A program made the translations under genes and the position numbers. From positions 1-64,000 of the forward strand of contig NZ_FNRK01000008.1 in NCBI RefSeq assembly GCF_900107815.1: 64,000 bases of DNA, given 5' to 3'. Positions 55,829 to 64,000 of this stretch are shown piece by piece; positions within the stretch are counted from its first letter, which is position 1; the number at the start of each line of letters is the position of its first letter. Under the pieces are notes generated by a model that saw nothing but the letters and a program-made list of their open reading frames with translations, did not search any database and was not told the DNA's origin. Origin of the DNA: Eubacterium aggregans. Its GTDB lineage: Bacteria > Bacillota > Clostridia > Eubacteriales > Eubacteriaceae.

Positions 55829-57025
55829 ATGGATGCCATTGTGAATTTTATAAACCAAACGGGCTTTGCCCTTTTGGTGGCGGATTGGAAGAACCTGATC
55901 ATGCTGGGGGTGGCCTGTCTGTTGGCCTGGCTGGCCATCGTGAAAAAGTACGAGCCCCTGCTGCTGCTCCCCATTGCCTTTGGGGTGCTGCTGTCCAACC
56001 TTCCCGGGGGCAATCTGTTCCATGAGGAGCTTTTTGCCGGGGGGCATATCGATTGGGCGGCCTTTGGGGGAGCGGTTTCCCAGACCACGGGGGAATCGGT
56101 CAGTGTTGGACTCATTGACATTTTATACCTCGGGGTGAAGCTGGGGGTGTACCCTTGCCTAATTTTCGTGGGGGTGGGAGCGATGACGGATTTTGGACCG
56201 CTCATTGCCAACCCCAAGAGCCTGCTCCTGGGGGCAGCGGCTCAAATCGGCATTTTTATTACCTATTTAGGCTGTGTCCTTTCCGGAATGTTTAACCAGG
56301 CCCAGGCTGGTGCCATTGGGATTATTGGCGGGGCGGACGGACCCACGGCGATCTTTGTCGCCACCCGGCTGGCTCCGGAGCTTCTGGGGCCCATTGCCAT
56401 TGCGGCTTATTGCTATATGGCCCTGGTGCCGGTGATTCAACCCCCCATTATGCGGGCCCTGACCACGGAGAAGGAACGGAAAATCCGGATGGAGGAGCTG
56501 CGGCCGGTGAGTAAAACCGAGAAGATTGTTTTTCCCTTCGTGGTGACCATTTTTGTAGCCCTGCTGGTACCCTCGGCGGCACCCCTGATCGGTTGTCTTA
56601 TGCTGGGGAACCTGCTCCAGGTGAGTGGGGTAGTGGACCGCTTGGCCAAGACGGTCCAGAACGAGCTAATGAACATTGTGGTTATTTTCCTCGGTGTTTC
56701 TGTGGGGGCGACGGCCACGGCAGAAACCTTCCTAAAGCCCCAGACCCTGGCTATCGTAGCCATGGGTGTGCTGGCCTTCGGCCTGGGGACCGCTGGCGGG
56801 GTACTGCTGGCTAAGTTTATGAATCTTTTCCTCAAGAAGAAAATCAACCCCTTAATCGGCTCTGCCGGGGTGTCCGCGGTGCCCATGGCGGCCCGGGTTT
56901 CCCAGGCTGAGGGCCAGAAGGCAGACCCGGGGAACTTCCTGCTGATGCACGCCATGGGCCCCAATGTGGCCGGTGTCATTGGCTCGGCCATTGCCGCGGG
57001 GGTACTGATGGCAGTGCTCTCATAG
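55829..57025 (+). CDS. oadB: sodium-translocating decarboxylase beta subunit
   Basis: A 398-aa membrane protein of the OadB/MmdB/GcdB family with about 11 hydrophobic segments. It decarboxylates carboxybiotin and exports sodium ions. Family signatures are [20 protein letters not shown] (near residue 110), [18 protein letters not shown] (near 166, with the essential aspartate), and [20 protein letters not shown] (near 344). ATG 55829 is 22 bp after the biotin carrier stop. The start has a weak GAGGG site, consistent with coupling. Confidence 0.95.
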   Translation: MDAIVNFINQTGFALLVADWKNLIMLGVACLLAWLAIVKKYEPLLLLPIAFGVLLSNLPGGNLFHEELFAGGHIDWAAFGGAVSQTTGESVSVGLIDILYLGVKLGVYPCLIFVGVGAMTDFGPLIANPKSLLLGAAAQIGIFITYLGCVLSGMFNQAQAGAIGIIGGADGPTAIFVATRLAPELLGPIAIAAYCYMALVPVIQPPIMRALTTEKERKIRMEELRPVSKTEKIVFPFVVTIFVALLVPSAAPLIGCLMLGNLLQVSGVVDRLAKTVQNELMNIVVIFLGVSVGATATAETFLKPQTLAIVAMGVLAFGLGTAGGVLLAKFMNLFLKKKINPLIGSAGVSAVPMAARVSQAEGQKADPGNFLLMHAMGPNVAGVIGSAIAAGVLMAVLS

Positions 57026-57047
57026 GGTTTAAGAGTAAGGAGATATG

Positions 57048-58481
57048 ATGGGTTTAAAAATAACAGATACCATCCTTCGGGATGCACATCAAAGCCAGGC
57101 GGCTACTCGTATGCGCATTGAGGATATGCTGCCGGCCTGTGAAATACTGGATGAAATTGGTTATTGGTCTTTGGAATGCTGGGGTGGGGCGACCTTTGAT
57201 GCCTGTATGCGCTTCTTAGATGAAGATCCCTGGGAGCGACTGCGCACCCTCAGGGCCCATCTGCCCAAAACCAAGCTGCAAATGCTCCTAAGGGGGCAGA
57301 ATGTGCTAGGCTATCGCCACTACGCCGACGATGTGGTGGAGGCCTTTGTGGCGAAGTCCATCGAAAACGGCATCGATGTAATCCGGATTTTTGATGCCCT
57401 TAACGATACCCGGAACATGGAAACGGCCATTCGGGCCACCAAAAAATATGGGGGCTGGTGTGAGCCAGCCCTGAGCTATACCCTAAGCCCGGTGCACAGT
57501 GAGGATTACTTTGTGAAGGTGGCCCGGGAGCTGGAACAGATGGGGGCAGATTCCATCTGTATTAAGGACATGGCCAACCTGCTGCTGCCCTACGAGGCCG
57601 CCAGCCTGGTGAAGCGTCTGAAACGCCAGGTGCGGGTACCCATCCATCTCCATACCCACAATACCACGGGAACCGGGGATATGACCTATCTGATGGCCGC
57701 CCAGGCCGGGGTGGATATTGTGGACTGTGCCCTGAGCCCCATGGGTAATGGGACCGCCCAGCCGGCCACGGAATCCCTGGTGGCCACCCTGAAGGGAACC
57801 CCCCTGGACACGGGCCTGGATTTAGAACTGCTCTCCAAGGCAGCGGAGCATTTTAGGAAGGTGGCAGCCCGGTTGACGGCAGAAGGAGATATTAACCCCA
57901 AGGTCCTCCATGTGGATACCAATACCTTGCTGTACCAGGTGCCGGGGGGAATGCTGTCCAACTTGATCTCCCAGCTCAAGGAAGCCGGGGCCGAGGATAA
58001 GTATTATGATGTTCTGGAGGAAATTCCGGTGGTGCGTCAGGACTTTGGCTATCCGCCTCTGGTCACCCCCACCAGCCAGATTGTGGGGAGCCAGGCGGTG
58101 ATGAATGTGCTGGCTGGGCGGTATAAACTGTTCACCAAGGAATCCAAGGGGTTACTGGCCGGAGAGTACGGTCGGGTTCCCGGGACGGTGAATGAGGAGG
58201 TCCGAAAAATGGCCATTGGGGATACCCCGGTCATCACCGGACGGCCTGCAGATGATATTCCCCCGGAAATGGATAAGCTCCGGGAGGAAACGAAGGGAAT
58301 AGCCGAGAGCGAGGAGGATGTGCTAAGCTGTGCGTTGTTCCCCCAGGTAGCACCCAAGTTCTTTGAGCGCCGAGCGGCCAAGCGGGCCGGAAATACACCG
58401 GCTGAGAAGCCAAAGCCAGTGGAAGCCACGGTGAAAGAAGATGGTGTACGGGTGTTGGTGGTAGAAGATTTGGGGGCCTAG
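57048..58481 (+). CDS. oadA: oxaloacetate decarboxylase alpha subunit (carboxyltransferase)
   Basis: A 477-aa carboxyltransferase that moves the carboxyl group of oxaloacetate to biotin. It starts MGLKITDTILRDAHQSQAAT, with LECWGGATFDACMRFLDEDP near residue 42, ENGIDVIRIFDALNDTRNME near 108 and the metal-binding VPIHLHTHNTTGTGDMTYL near 197 (His-x-His). The C-terminal biotin domain of the classic OadA is absent because the carrier is a separate gene. ATG 57048 is preferred to 57045 for its spacing from AAGGAG. The operon ends here with a terminator. Pyruvate carboxylase-like use in the reverse direction cannot be excluded. Confidence 0.93.
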   Translation: MGLKITDTILRDAHQSQAATRMRIEDMLPACEILDEIGYWSLECWGGATFDACMRFLDEDPWERLRTLRAHLPKTKLQMLLRGQNVLGYRHYADDVVEAFVAKSIENGIDVIRIFDALNDTRNMETAIRATKKYGGWCEPALSYTLSPVHSEDYFVKVARELEQMGADSICIKDMANLLLPYEAASLVKRLKRQVRVPIHLHTHNTTGTGDMTYLMAAQAGVDIVDCALSPMGNGTAQPATESLVATLKGTPLDTGLDLELLSKAAEHFRKVAARLTAEGDINPKVLHVDTNTLLYQVPGGMLSNLISQLKEAGAEDKYYDVLEEIPVVRQDFGYPPLVTPTSQIVGSQAVMNVLAGRYKLFTKESKGLLAGEYGRVPGTVNEEVRKMAIGDTPVITGRPADDIPPEMDKLREETKGIAESEEDVLSCALFPQVAPKFFERRAAKRAGNTPAEKPKPVEATVKEDGVRVLVVEDLGA

Positions 58482-58494
58482 AACCCTGGGATGT

Positions 58495-58522
58495 AAAGAG
58501 GCTCATTGGAGCCTCTTTTTTT
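58495..58522 (+). terminator. terminator of the oad operon
   Basis: AAAGAGGCTC-ATTG-GAGCCTCTTTTTTT. Confidence 0.93.
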
Positions 58523-58543
58523 GAAGAAACCATTAAGAAATAC

Positions 58544-58572
58544 TGAAGAAAAGTATTTTGCTGTGCTATAAT
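58544..58572 (+). promoter_or_regulatory. promoter of the pilus assembly operon
   Basis: TATAAT (58567-58572) preceded by TGC (extended -10); the -35 hexamer TGAAGA (58544-58549) is weak. No riboswitch is visible in the 50-bp leader. Confidence 0.6.
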
Positions 58573-58622
58573 ATATATATTATGTGTATCGGATAGGTTA
58601 AGGTTAAAGACGAGGTGCTGAC

Positions 58623-59084
58623 GTGGATGGTTTAAAAGGTGTCAAAAAAATCCTCCGAAATCAGCGGGGGTATAATATGGTGGAGCTTATCACGGTCATT
58701 GTCGTGGTGGCCCTGGTGGCCGCTCTGATGATTCCAGGGATGGTGGGTATGATTGACGAGGCGAGAAAGCAGGCCGATGTCACCACGGCCCGGTCGATTT
58801 ATATTGCGGCCCAGGCCCAGGCCACCCAGAACATGGCGGCAGCTACACCAGAAGCACCCTACGAAATCCCAACGGCCAAGGATCTGGAAAAATATCTGGA
58901 AAGCGATGGGCTTTACGCTGGCATTACCACGCTGACCATTTACGATGCAGGACGGGATGGAACCATTGATGCCATTTCCTTCAAAAAGGATGGCAATACC
59001 ATTCGGCTGGATGCCGGGGATCAGGTGCGTATCAATGGCAAAGACCAGCCACTGACGACCGTGGAGGGGCATCTCAATCAATAG
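58623..59084 (+). CDS. type IV pilin-like prepilin
   Basis: A 153-aa prepilin. The leader ends RNQRG and is cleaved before YNMVELITVIVVVALVAALM, with the glutamate at +5. The mature domain has a moderately acidic globular part (LYAGITTLTIYDAGRDGTID) and no cysteines. GTG 58623 is used, preceded by GAGGTG. It heads the assembly operon, with pilD 9 bp later, so it may be a minor pilin or pseudopilin and the riboswitch-controlled pilin at 51947 the major one. Confidence 0.88.
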   Translation: MDGLKGVKKILRNQRGYNMVELITVIVVVALVAALMIPGMVGMIDEARKQADVTTARSIYIAAQAQATQNMAAATPEAPYEIPTAKDLEKYLESDGLYAGITTLTIYDAGRDGTIDAISFKKDGNTIRLDAGDQVRINGKDQPLTTVEGHLNQ

Positions 59085-59093
59085 GAGGACAGC

Positions 59094-59861
59094 ATGTGCG
59101 TAGAGCTGGCATATTTTGTGATTTATGGTTTCATCTTTATTGTAGGGTGCTGTATTGGAAGCTTTCTCAATGTGGTCATCTATCGGGTACCGGCAGAGAT
59201 TTCCATCGCCAAGGGGCGTTCCTTTTGCCCTCAGTGTAAGGCGCCCATTGCTGCTTACGATAATATTCCTCTGGTGAGCTGGCTATGGCTTCGGGGGAAA
59301 TGCCGTCATTGCGGCGGTGCCATTCCCATCCGGTATTTTCTGGTGGAGCTTGCCGGGGGGATTGCTGCGGTGTGGGTTGCCGCCCATTATCGGCTGGGCT
59401 GGCTGAGCCTGACGGGCTTCGCCATCGCCGCCATCCTCATCGCCATTGCGGTGATTGATTGGGACGAGATGATTATTCCCAATGGGCTGGTCATCGCATT
59501 GGCCATTCCCGTTATGATTGGCTTTTTCCTCTACCCCACACCGGATTTGGTTTCCCGGCTCATCGGTATTGCCCTTGGGGCTCTGCCCCTCTTAACGTTG
59601 GCTCTTGCCATGGGGGCCTTTGGCATGGGGGACGTTAAGTTAATGGCGGTGGCGGGCTTCCTTTTGGGATGGCAGGGAACGCTGTTGGCCCTTTTCCTGG
59701 GAGTCCTCTTTGGTGGGGCCGTAGGGGTGGTGAAGCTCCTTCGTAAAACCGGGGAAAAGGAAATGGCCTTCGGCCCCTATTTGTGCATGGGGATTTTTAT
59801 CGCCATGCTCTATGGCAGCGATATTATCGGATTATATTTATCGGCCTTCGGGCTGGGTTAA
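59094..59861 (+). CDS. pilD: prepilin peptidase
   Basis: A 255-aa membrane aspartic protease that cleaves prepilin leaders and methylates the new N-terminus. The N-terminal methylase part has the double CxxC site (CPQCKAPIAAYDNIPLVSWL, then CRHCGG), and the catalytic aspartates are in AVIDWDEMIIPN (near residue 122) and AFGMGDVKLMAV (near 179). About eight hydrophobic segments are present. TAGGAGGA precedes ATG 59094. It is placed between a prepilin and pilC. Confidence 0.94.
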   Translation: MCVELAYFVIYGFIFIVGCCIGSFLNVVIYRVPAEISIAKGRSFCPQCKAPIAAYDNIPLVSWLWLRGKCRHCGGAIPIRYFLVELAGGIAAVWVAAHYRLGWLSLTGFAIAAILIAIAVIDWDEMIIPNGLVIALAIPVMIGFFLYPTPDLVSRLIGIALGALPLLTLALAMGAFGMGDVKLMAVAGFLLGWQGTLLALFLGVLFGGAVGVVKLLRKTGEKEMAFGPYLCMGIFIAMLYGSDIIGLYLSAFGLG

Positions 59862-59891
59862 TGGCAAAGAGATTCCAGAGAGGTTGCGGTT

Positions 59892-61076
59892 TTGGCAAAA
59901 TTTAAATACAAAGCAAAAAACTTGGCATCCCAGGTCGTCACTGGAACGATGGAAGCCCCGGATGCAACAGCGCTGCGGCGGCGTCTGCGGGAGCAGGACG
60001 AGTTCCTGTTAAGCAGTAAAGAGTTAGATGTCAAGAAAACACCCTACAAATTAAAAAATATGGAGTTAGCGGATTTTTCCAGGCAAATGAACAGTATGCT
60101 CGATGCGGGGATTACTGTTGTCCGAGGCCTAGCCATTATGAAGGAGCGGGACATCAAGCCCAAGGTGAAGGAGGTGTATGAGATACTCTACACCGAAGTC
60201 CAAAAGGGGATCACCTTGTCCCAGGCTATGGAGGCCACGGGGGGGTCCTTTCCCATGCTCATCATCAATATGTATCAGGCCGGAGAATCCAGCGGTCAGA
60301 TGGCAGAAACCGCCCTTAAAATGGCGGATTATTATGAGAAGGAGCATCGCCTCCACACCAAAATCCGCAACGCCATGGTGTATCCCATTATATTGGCGGT
60401 GGTAACAATCGCGGTGGTTATTCTTATTTTTACTTTGATTTTACCTCAGTTTTTCAGCCTTTTTGAAGGGGTAACCCTGCCAGCGATTACCCAGGTGATG
60501 ATCAATATCTCAGGGTTTATGGTGGATTATTGGTTATGGGTGGTTATGGCCATCGTGGGGCTGTTTTTCCTGGGACGGGCCCTGCTGGGAACCCCTCCGG
60601 TGCGTTTGGCCTGGGATAAGTTTAAATTATCTGTCCCTAAAATCGGGAAGCTGGTGGCCATTGTGTACACCGCCCGCTTTGCCAGGACCTTAAGCTCTTT
60701 GTACTCCAGCGGTTTATCCATGATTGGGGCCATGGAGATTGGGGCTAGAATTGTGGGGAATGCCTATATCACCAGCCAATTCCCCAAATCCATCGATATG
60801 GTGCGTACTGGGGGAACCCTGGCATCGGGCTTGGACACGATCCATGGTTTCGATAATAAGCTGATTTCCACGGTGTTTATTGGAGAAGAAACGGGGAACT
60901 TGGATGGATTGCTTGAATCGGTGGCCGATTCCTACGATTACGAATCAGAAATGGCGATCCAGCGGATTGTGGCCTTTATTGAGCCTATTATGATCATCAT
61001 TATGGCGGTCATCATTGGCAGTGTCATGCTCTCGGTTATGATGCCGATTATGAGCTTATATCAAAACATCGGATAA
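59892..61076 (+). CDS. pilC: type IV pilus/type II secretion inner membrane platform protein
   Basis: A 394-aa GspF/PilC protein with two repeated GspF domains. It starts AKFKYKAKNLASQVVTGTME, with the signature LADFSRQMNSMLDAGITVVR near residue 57 and KLVAIVYTARFARTLSSLYS near 253, and GEETGNLDGLLESVADSYDY near 334. Three membrane segments lie near residues 160-185, 205-225 and 365-390. The start is TTG 59892, with GAGAGG about 10 bases before. No assembly ATPase (PilB) is encoded next to it in the window. Confidence 0.94.
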   Translation: MAKFKYKAKNLASQVVTGTMEAPDATALRRRLREQDEFLLSSKELDVKKTPYKLKNMELADFSRQMNSMLDAGITVVRGLAIMKERDIKPKVKEVYEILYTEVQKGITLSQAMEATGGSFPMLIINMYQAGESSGQMAETALKMADYYEKEHRLHTKIRNAMVYPIILAVVTIAVVILIFTLILPQFFSLFEGVTLPAITQVMINISGFMVDYWLWVVMAIVGLFFLGRALLGTPPVRLAWDKFKLSVPKIGKLVAIVYTARFARTLSSLYSSGLSMIGAMEIGARIVGNAYITSQFPKSIDMVRTGGTLASGLDTIHGFDNKLISTVFIGEETGNLDGLLESVADSYDYESEMAIQRIVAFIEPIMIIIMAVIIGSVMLSVMMPIMSLYQNIG

Positions 61077-61085
61077 GGAGGAACC

Positions 61086-62591
61086 ATGCAAACGTCATTA
61101 TATTTCGCAGCCGATAGCTTACAAATCCTCCAGGGAGCAGGTAAGGGGAATACCCTGATTGTCGATAAATTCCTTAAAATTCCCATGGCCTCCGGTGGTC
61201 TGATCAATGGGGTGATTACCAATGAAGGTATTTTACTGGATGCCCTGGATCGTGCTCGGGAAGAGTACGATGTTGATTTTAAAAATGTGCAGTTAATCAT
61301 TAACACCAGCTTGGCCATTTATAAAAACATTCCGGTACCCAAGTTAAAGCCTGCGGAGCTGGTGGAACTGTGCCACCATGAATTTGAGGACGCCCCGGGT
61401 TACGAAGAACTCATCATGGATTACAAGGGCATCCAGGGCAAAGGCGAAGCCACTAATATGTTTGCCGTGGCCCTGGAAAAGGGTGTGCTGGAAAGCTACA
61501 TGCACCTTTTTGAAACCGCCGGCATCAAGCTTACCCGGATTGATACCGCCCTGTCCGCTCTGGTGGATTACTTTGGGCAGACCTTGGATTTTCAGAGCCA
61601 GACCTTCGCCATCTATGTGATGGACGGCAATAACCTGCTGTATGCTCTGTTTGAAAATGGACGCTATACCTTTTCCAGTCAGGCCCGGATGATGGCTGAC
61701 CGGGGAACCGAGGCCTTCACTGCGGAGATGGCGGGTAAAATCAGCTCCCTGGTCCAATTTAATAAAAGTCAAAAATCCCAGTATCCCCTGGAACGGGCTT
61801 ATTTTACAGGGGTTACCCCTGGGGAAATCAAAAGCCTGAAGGCCTACACCCAGGATATGGAGGTACTGTGTGAGCTGCTTCCCACCACGGATAATATCAC
61901 CGGGAAACACGCTTTGGATGATCATTTCTTTTTAGACGATGGCTTTCTCCCTGCGGTAGGCAGTTTTGAGAAGAAGGACGCCATCAATCTCCTTCGGGCC
62001 TATAAAAAAGCGATGAATCCCCATAAGGGTATTGATATTCATAATAAGGCCGTTATTCCACCGCTCATTCTATTGGGGATTTTTATGGTAGGCTTTATTG
62101 GCTTTTTTATCATGGGGATCGTCATGCAGAAGCAAATTAAAGATTTGGATCAGTATATTAATGATGAGTCCAATGTTTCCCTGTATACCAAGGCTCAGAG
62201 TGTGGATAATGAACTTGGGGCCGTCCAGGCCGAGGCCAAAGCCTATGACGATACTCAGACAGCCGAAGGCAGCTATCCCTCCTTTGATGGGGATAAGCTT
62301 TATCAGGTATTGTACTCTGGGGACGGCATTACCACCACCACCGTGAGTCTTGATGCGAAGACTGGGGTATTATCCTATAGTGGCACCGCCGGCAATGAGT
62401 ACCAGGCCGCCAATTATGTGAATAATATTATTAACTCTGGCCTCTTTGCCAGTGTGGATTATCTGGGATACAGCTACAGCGCGGGGTCCACTGTATCCAC
62501 CGGGACCACCAGCAGCACCGCCCAGGCCGCCACCGCGCCATCCTATAGCTTTACCTACACAGCGCTTATGAAAGGGGGTGTGGGTCAATAA
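61086..62591 (+). CDS. pilM: PilM-like protein fused to a PilN-like membrane domain
   Basis: A 501-aa protein. Residues 1-310 have a PilM/FtsA-like actin fold (LYFAADSLQILQGAGKGNTL, VQLIINTSLAIYKNIPVP near 67, KLTRIDTALSALVDYFGQTL near 142). A single membrane helix follows at about 321-346 (IPPLILLGIFMVGFIGFFIM), then a coiled region and a C-terminal periplasmic-type domain typical of PilN, ending in a Ser/Thr-rich stretch. In most bacteria PilM and PilN are separate. AAGGAGGAACC precedes the ATG. It overlaps the next gene by 1 bp (TAATG). Confidence 0.8.
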   Translation: MQTSLYFAADSLQILQGAGKGNTLIVDKFLKIPMASGGLINGVITNEGILLDALDRAREEYDVDFKNVQLIINTSLAIYKNIPVPKLKPAELVELCHHEFEDAPGYEELIMDYKGIQGKGEATNMFAVALEKGVLESYMHLFETAGIKLTRIDTALSALVDYFGQTLDFQSQTFAIYVMDGNNLLYALFENGRYTFSSQARMMADRGTEAFTAEMAGKISSLVQFNKSQKSQYPLERAYFTGVTPGEIKSLKAYTQDMEVLCELLPTTDNITGKHALDDHFFLDDGFLPAVGSFEKKDAINLLRAYKKAMNPHKGIDIHNKAVIPPLILLGIFMVGFIGFFIMGIVMQKQIKDLDQYINDESNVSLYTKAQSVDNELGAVQAEAKAYDDTQTAEGSYPSFDGDKLYQVLYSGDGITTTTVSLDAKTGVLSYSGTAGNEYQAANYVNNIINSGLFASVDYLGYSYSAGSTVSTGTTSSTAQAATAPSYSFTYTALMKGGVGQ

Positions 62592-63493
62592 TGACAGCCA
62601 TTCCTCCAGAAAAAAAGACAAAAACGGATGTGAAGGCCGAACAAGCCGCCCGGAAAAAGCAGGAGCAGGCTAAAAAGGCCGCCACTCAACGCCAGGCACA
62701 GGCTAAAAAGCAGGCCTTAGCTGCCCAGAAAAAGGTAGAAAAGCCACCGAAGAAGCCCTTAAAGGCGATGATCAATGAGAAATTTCCCAGTCTGAACTAT
62801 GAATTTACCAAGCGGGAAAAGACACTCCTCTACATCCTGGGGATGTTCCTCATGGTTATGGCCATCTTCTTCCTGGTGCTGATGCCTGGGCTTAACCGAT
62901 ACCAGGATTTATCCGCCCAGAAAGACGAACGCCAGCAGACCAAGGAGAAAATGGCGCTTTCCATCAGCACCCTGGCCGCCAACCAGACCGCACTGGATAA
63001 CACCCGGGTGGCCCTTTCCACGAAAAAGGAAAGCTTTGCCCAGCAGATGAACAACGCCCAACTGGATAGCTTTGTCACCAGCTTCGTGGTGAATAATGGC
63101 CTCACCCCCCAGAGCCTGTCCATCGATAGTCTCAGCGCATCACCCCTGACGCCCTATTCCCCCGGCGGGACCGGAGAGAGCAATACCAACTCCAGCAGCT
63201 CCGGGGATATTTCAAGCAGTAGTACCACCACCAGCACCACCGGGGACAGCAGCACCACCAGCGTGGCTACCAGCAGTGCCAGCGGGGTCGTTATTGGTAC
63301 GGTCACCGTCGGTTTTAAAGGTGGTGCCGATGGTCTGATGAGCCTGATGAGTAATGCCAATGCCCGGACGGATATCCAGGTCATGGCCAGCGACTACACC
63401 GTTGCCCAGCAAACCGGCAGCGTCACCCTGAACGTCTACATGAGCTATGAAAGCGGACAGCTTCAGGCGGTGAAGCAAACCCAGGCACAGTGA
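62591..63493 (+). CDS. pilO: PilO-like type IV pilus assembly protein
   Basis: A 300-aa bitopic protein. Residues 1-60 are a Lys/Ala/Gln-rich cytoplasmic region, residues 77-98 a membrane helix (LLYILGMFLMVMAIFFLVLM), residues 100-155 a coiled coil, residues 185-225 a Ser/Thr-rich linker (low-complexity GACAGC-type coding), and the rest a ferredoxin-like domain (VVIGTVTVGFKGGADGLMSL). This is the layout of PilO. The long, repetitive linker is unusual. It is coupled to the PilM-PilN gene through a TAATG overlap. Confidence 0.8.
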   Translation: MTAIPPEKKTKTDVKAEQAARKKQEQAKKAATQRQAQAKKQALAAQKKVEKPPKKPLKAMINEKFPSLNYEFTKREKTLLYILGMFLMVMAIFFLVLMPGLNRYQDLSAQKDERQQTKEKMALSISTLAANQTALDNTRVALSTKKESFAQQMNNAQLDSFVTSFVVNNGLTPQSLSIDSLSASPLTPYSPGGTGESNTNSSSSGDISSSSTTTSTTGDSSTTSVATSSASGVVIGTVTVGFKGGADGLMSLMSNANARTDIQVMASDYTVAQQTGSVTLNVYMSYESGQLQAVKQTQAQ

Positions 63494-63565
63494 GAGGGCT
63501 GGGGAATGAATCATTAGGGAAAACGGAATAGAATGGATGAATGAAATAATTGAAAGGAGCCAGCC

Positions 63566-64000
63566 ATGGAAGCAGTAATGCGTAAGCTTAGAGAGAACCG
63601 GGGGATGACCCTGATTGAAGTGACCGTGGCCCTGGTTCTTTTTGTTTTTGTGTTTATGATTTTATTGTATGGGATTAACTCGGCGCTGAAGGTGATGGGG
63701 AATGCCCAGGCCATTAATAATACGACACAGAGTAATGTGAGCAAGCTGGAGAGCTTAGGGTCCTCTCTGGAAGCCGAGGGGGCCATCTTGACCGATCTTG
63801 GGGATAAACTGACCATTGATGGAAAGGCCATTGCAGGGACCTTTAAAGTGGCCACGACGAAGAAATCCAATGATCAGACGGATTTGTCCTTAACTCTTTT
63901 TCAGCCGAAGACACCGCGGAATACACCGCCATTGCCCAGTGTGATGCCGACCCCAGTGCCGAGCGATGATAAAATAGTGGTGGTACCGAGTTATGAGTCG
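63566..64000 (+). CDS. prepilin-like protein, cut by the window end
   Basis: The first 145 codons of a prepilin of the PilV/PilW or pseudopilin type. The leader MEAVMRKLRENRG precedes MTLIEVTVALVLFVFVFMIL, with the glutamate at +5. A 72-bp gap separates it from the PilO-like gene; AAGGAGC precedes the ATG. The visible mature part ends in a Pro/Thr-rich stretch (PKTPRNTPPLPSVMPTPVP). The rest of the pilus operon, including any PilB ATPase, probably lies beyond the right edge. Confidence 0.85.
   Translation, partial: MEAVMRKLRENRGMTLIEVTVALVLFVFVFMILLYGINSALKVMGNAQAINNTTQSNVSKLESLGSSLEAEGAILTDLGDKLTIDGKAIAGTFKVATTKKSNDQTDLSLTLFQPKTPRNTPPLPSVMPTPVPSDDKIVVVPSYES

Overview
The window looks like the chromosome of an anaerobic, butyrate-forming, low-oxygen Bacillota, most likely order Eubacteriales and perhaps close to Eubacteriaceae. 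This rests on gene content: a complete thl-crt-hbd-bcd-etfB-etfA butyryl-CoA operon, a butyryl-CoA:acetate CoA-transferase, a type II fatty acid operon with FabK instead of FabI, a membrane oxaloacetate decarboxylase, a Desulfovibrio-type molybdenum aldehyde oxidoreductase, strong AGGAGG-type ribosome sites and frequent GTG starts. I could not run a search, so no species is claimed.

Layout. 1-1.9 kb: an IS3-type transposase start that abuts a 3'-truncated AgrC/GHKL sensor kinase and its intact LytTR regulator (all minus strand). 2-6 kb: ZIP metal transporter, a 154-bp-period tandem palindromic repeat, endonuclease IV, CDF cation exporter, rubredoxin, DUF554 membrane protein. 6.1-11.4 kb: a polyphosphate operon with ppk1 between two Ppx/GppA relatives, the first with degenerate motifs. 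11.4-22.4 kb (minus): a fatty acid synthesis operon acpP-accB-accC-accD-accA-fabH-fabK-(FabK-like)-fabD-fabG-fabF-fabZ, ending in a MarR/FabT-like gene. Its promoter carries three tandem 14-bp repeats that are the best operator candidates.

22.9-34.1 kb: aldehyde oxidoreductase (Mop) followed by a tightly packed set that I recognise from Desulfovibrio-type mop loci: a multi-cluster Fe-S/CCG protein, a small Cys-pair protein, a methyltransferase, a C_GCAxxG_C_C protein, a cysteine-desulfurase-like enzyme, an unknown 99-aa protein, a radical SAM protein and a PaaK-like CoA ligase, then a LysR regulator. This looks like a poorly understood maturation or electron-transfer module for the oxidoreductase. 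34.1-37.1 kb: a large structured repeat or RNA element, an MFS transporter and a CoA-transferase. 37.5-43.7 kb: the butyrate operon. 43.7-44.8 kb: a MerR regulator, three similar dyads and three tiny related ORFs (18, 38 and 29 aa) that appear to be an undescribed small-protein family. 44.9-49.7 kb: purine permease, small membrane protein, butyryl-CoA:acetate CoA-transferase, and a gamma-carbonic anhydrase fused to an unusual N-terminal region.

49.7-51.6 kb: a stand-alone sigma factor with DUF1659, DUF2922 and an M15-type peptidase. 51.7-53.8 kb: a c-di-GMP-I riboswitch ahead of a type IV pilin and an O-antigen-ligase-like protein. 54-58.5 kb: a DUF1113 membrane protein and the oadG-biotin carrier-oadB-oadA sodium pump. 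58.5-64 kb: a type IV pilus/type II secretion assembly operon (prepilin, PilD, PilC, PilM-PilN fusion, PilO-like, second prepilin cut by the window end). No tRNA, rRNA or CRISPR array was seen.
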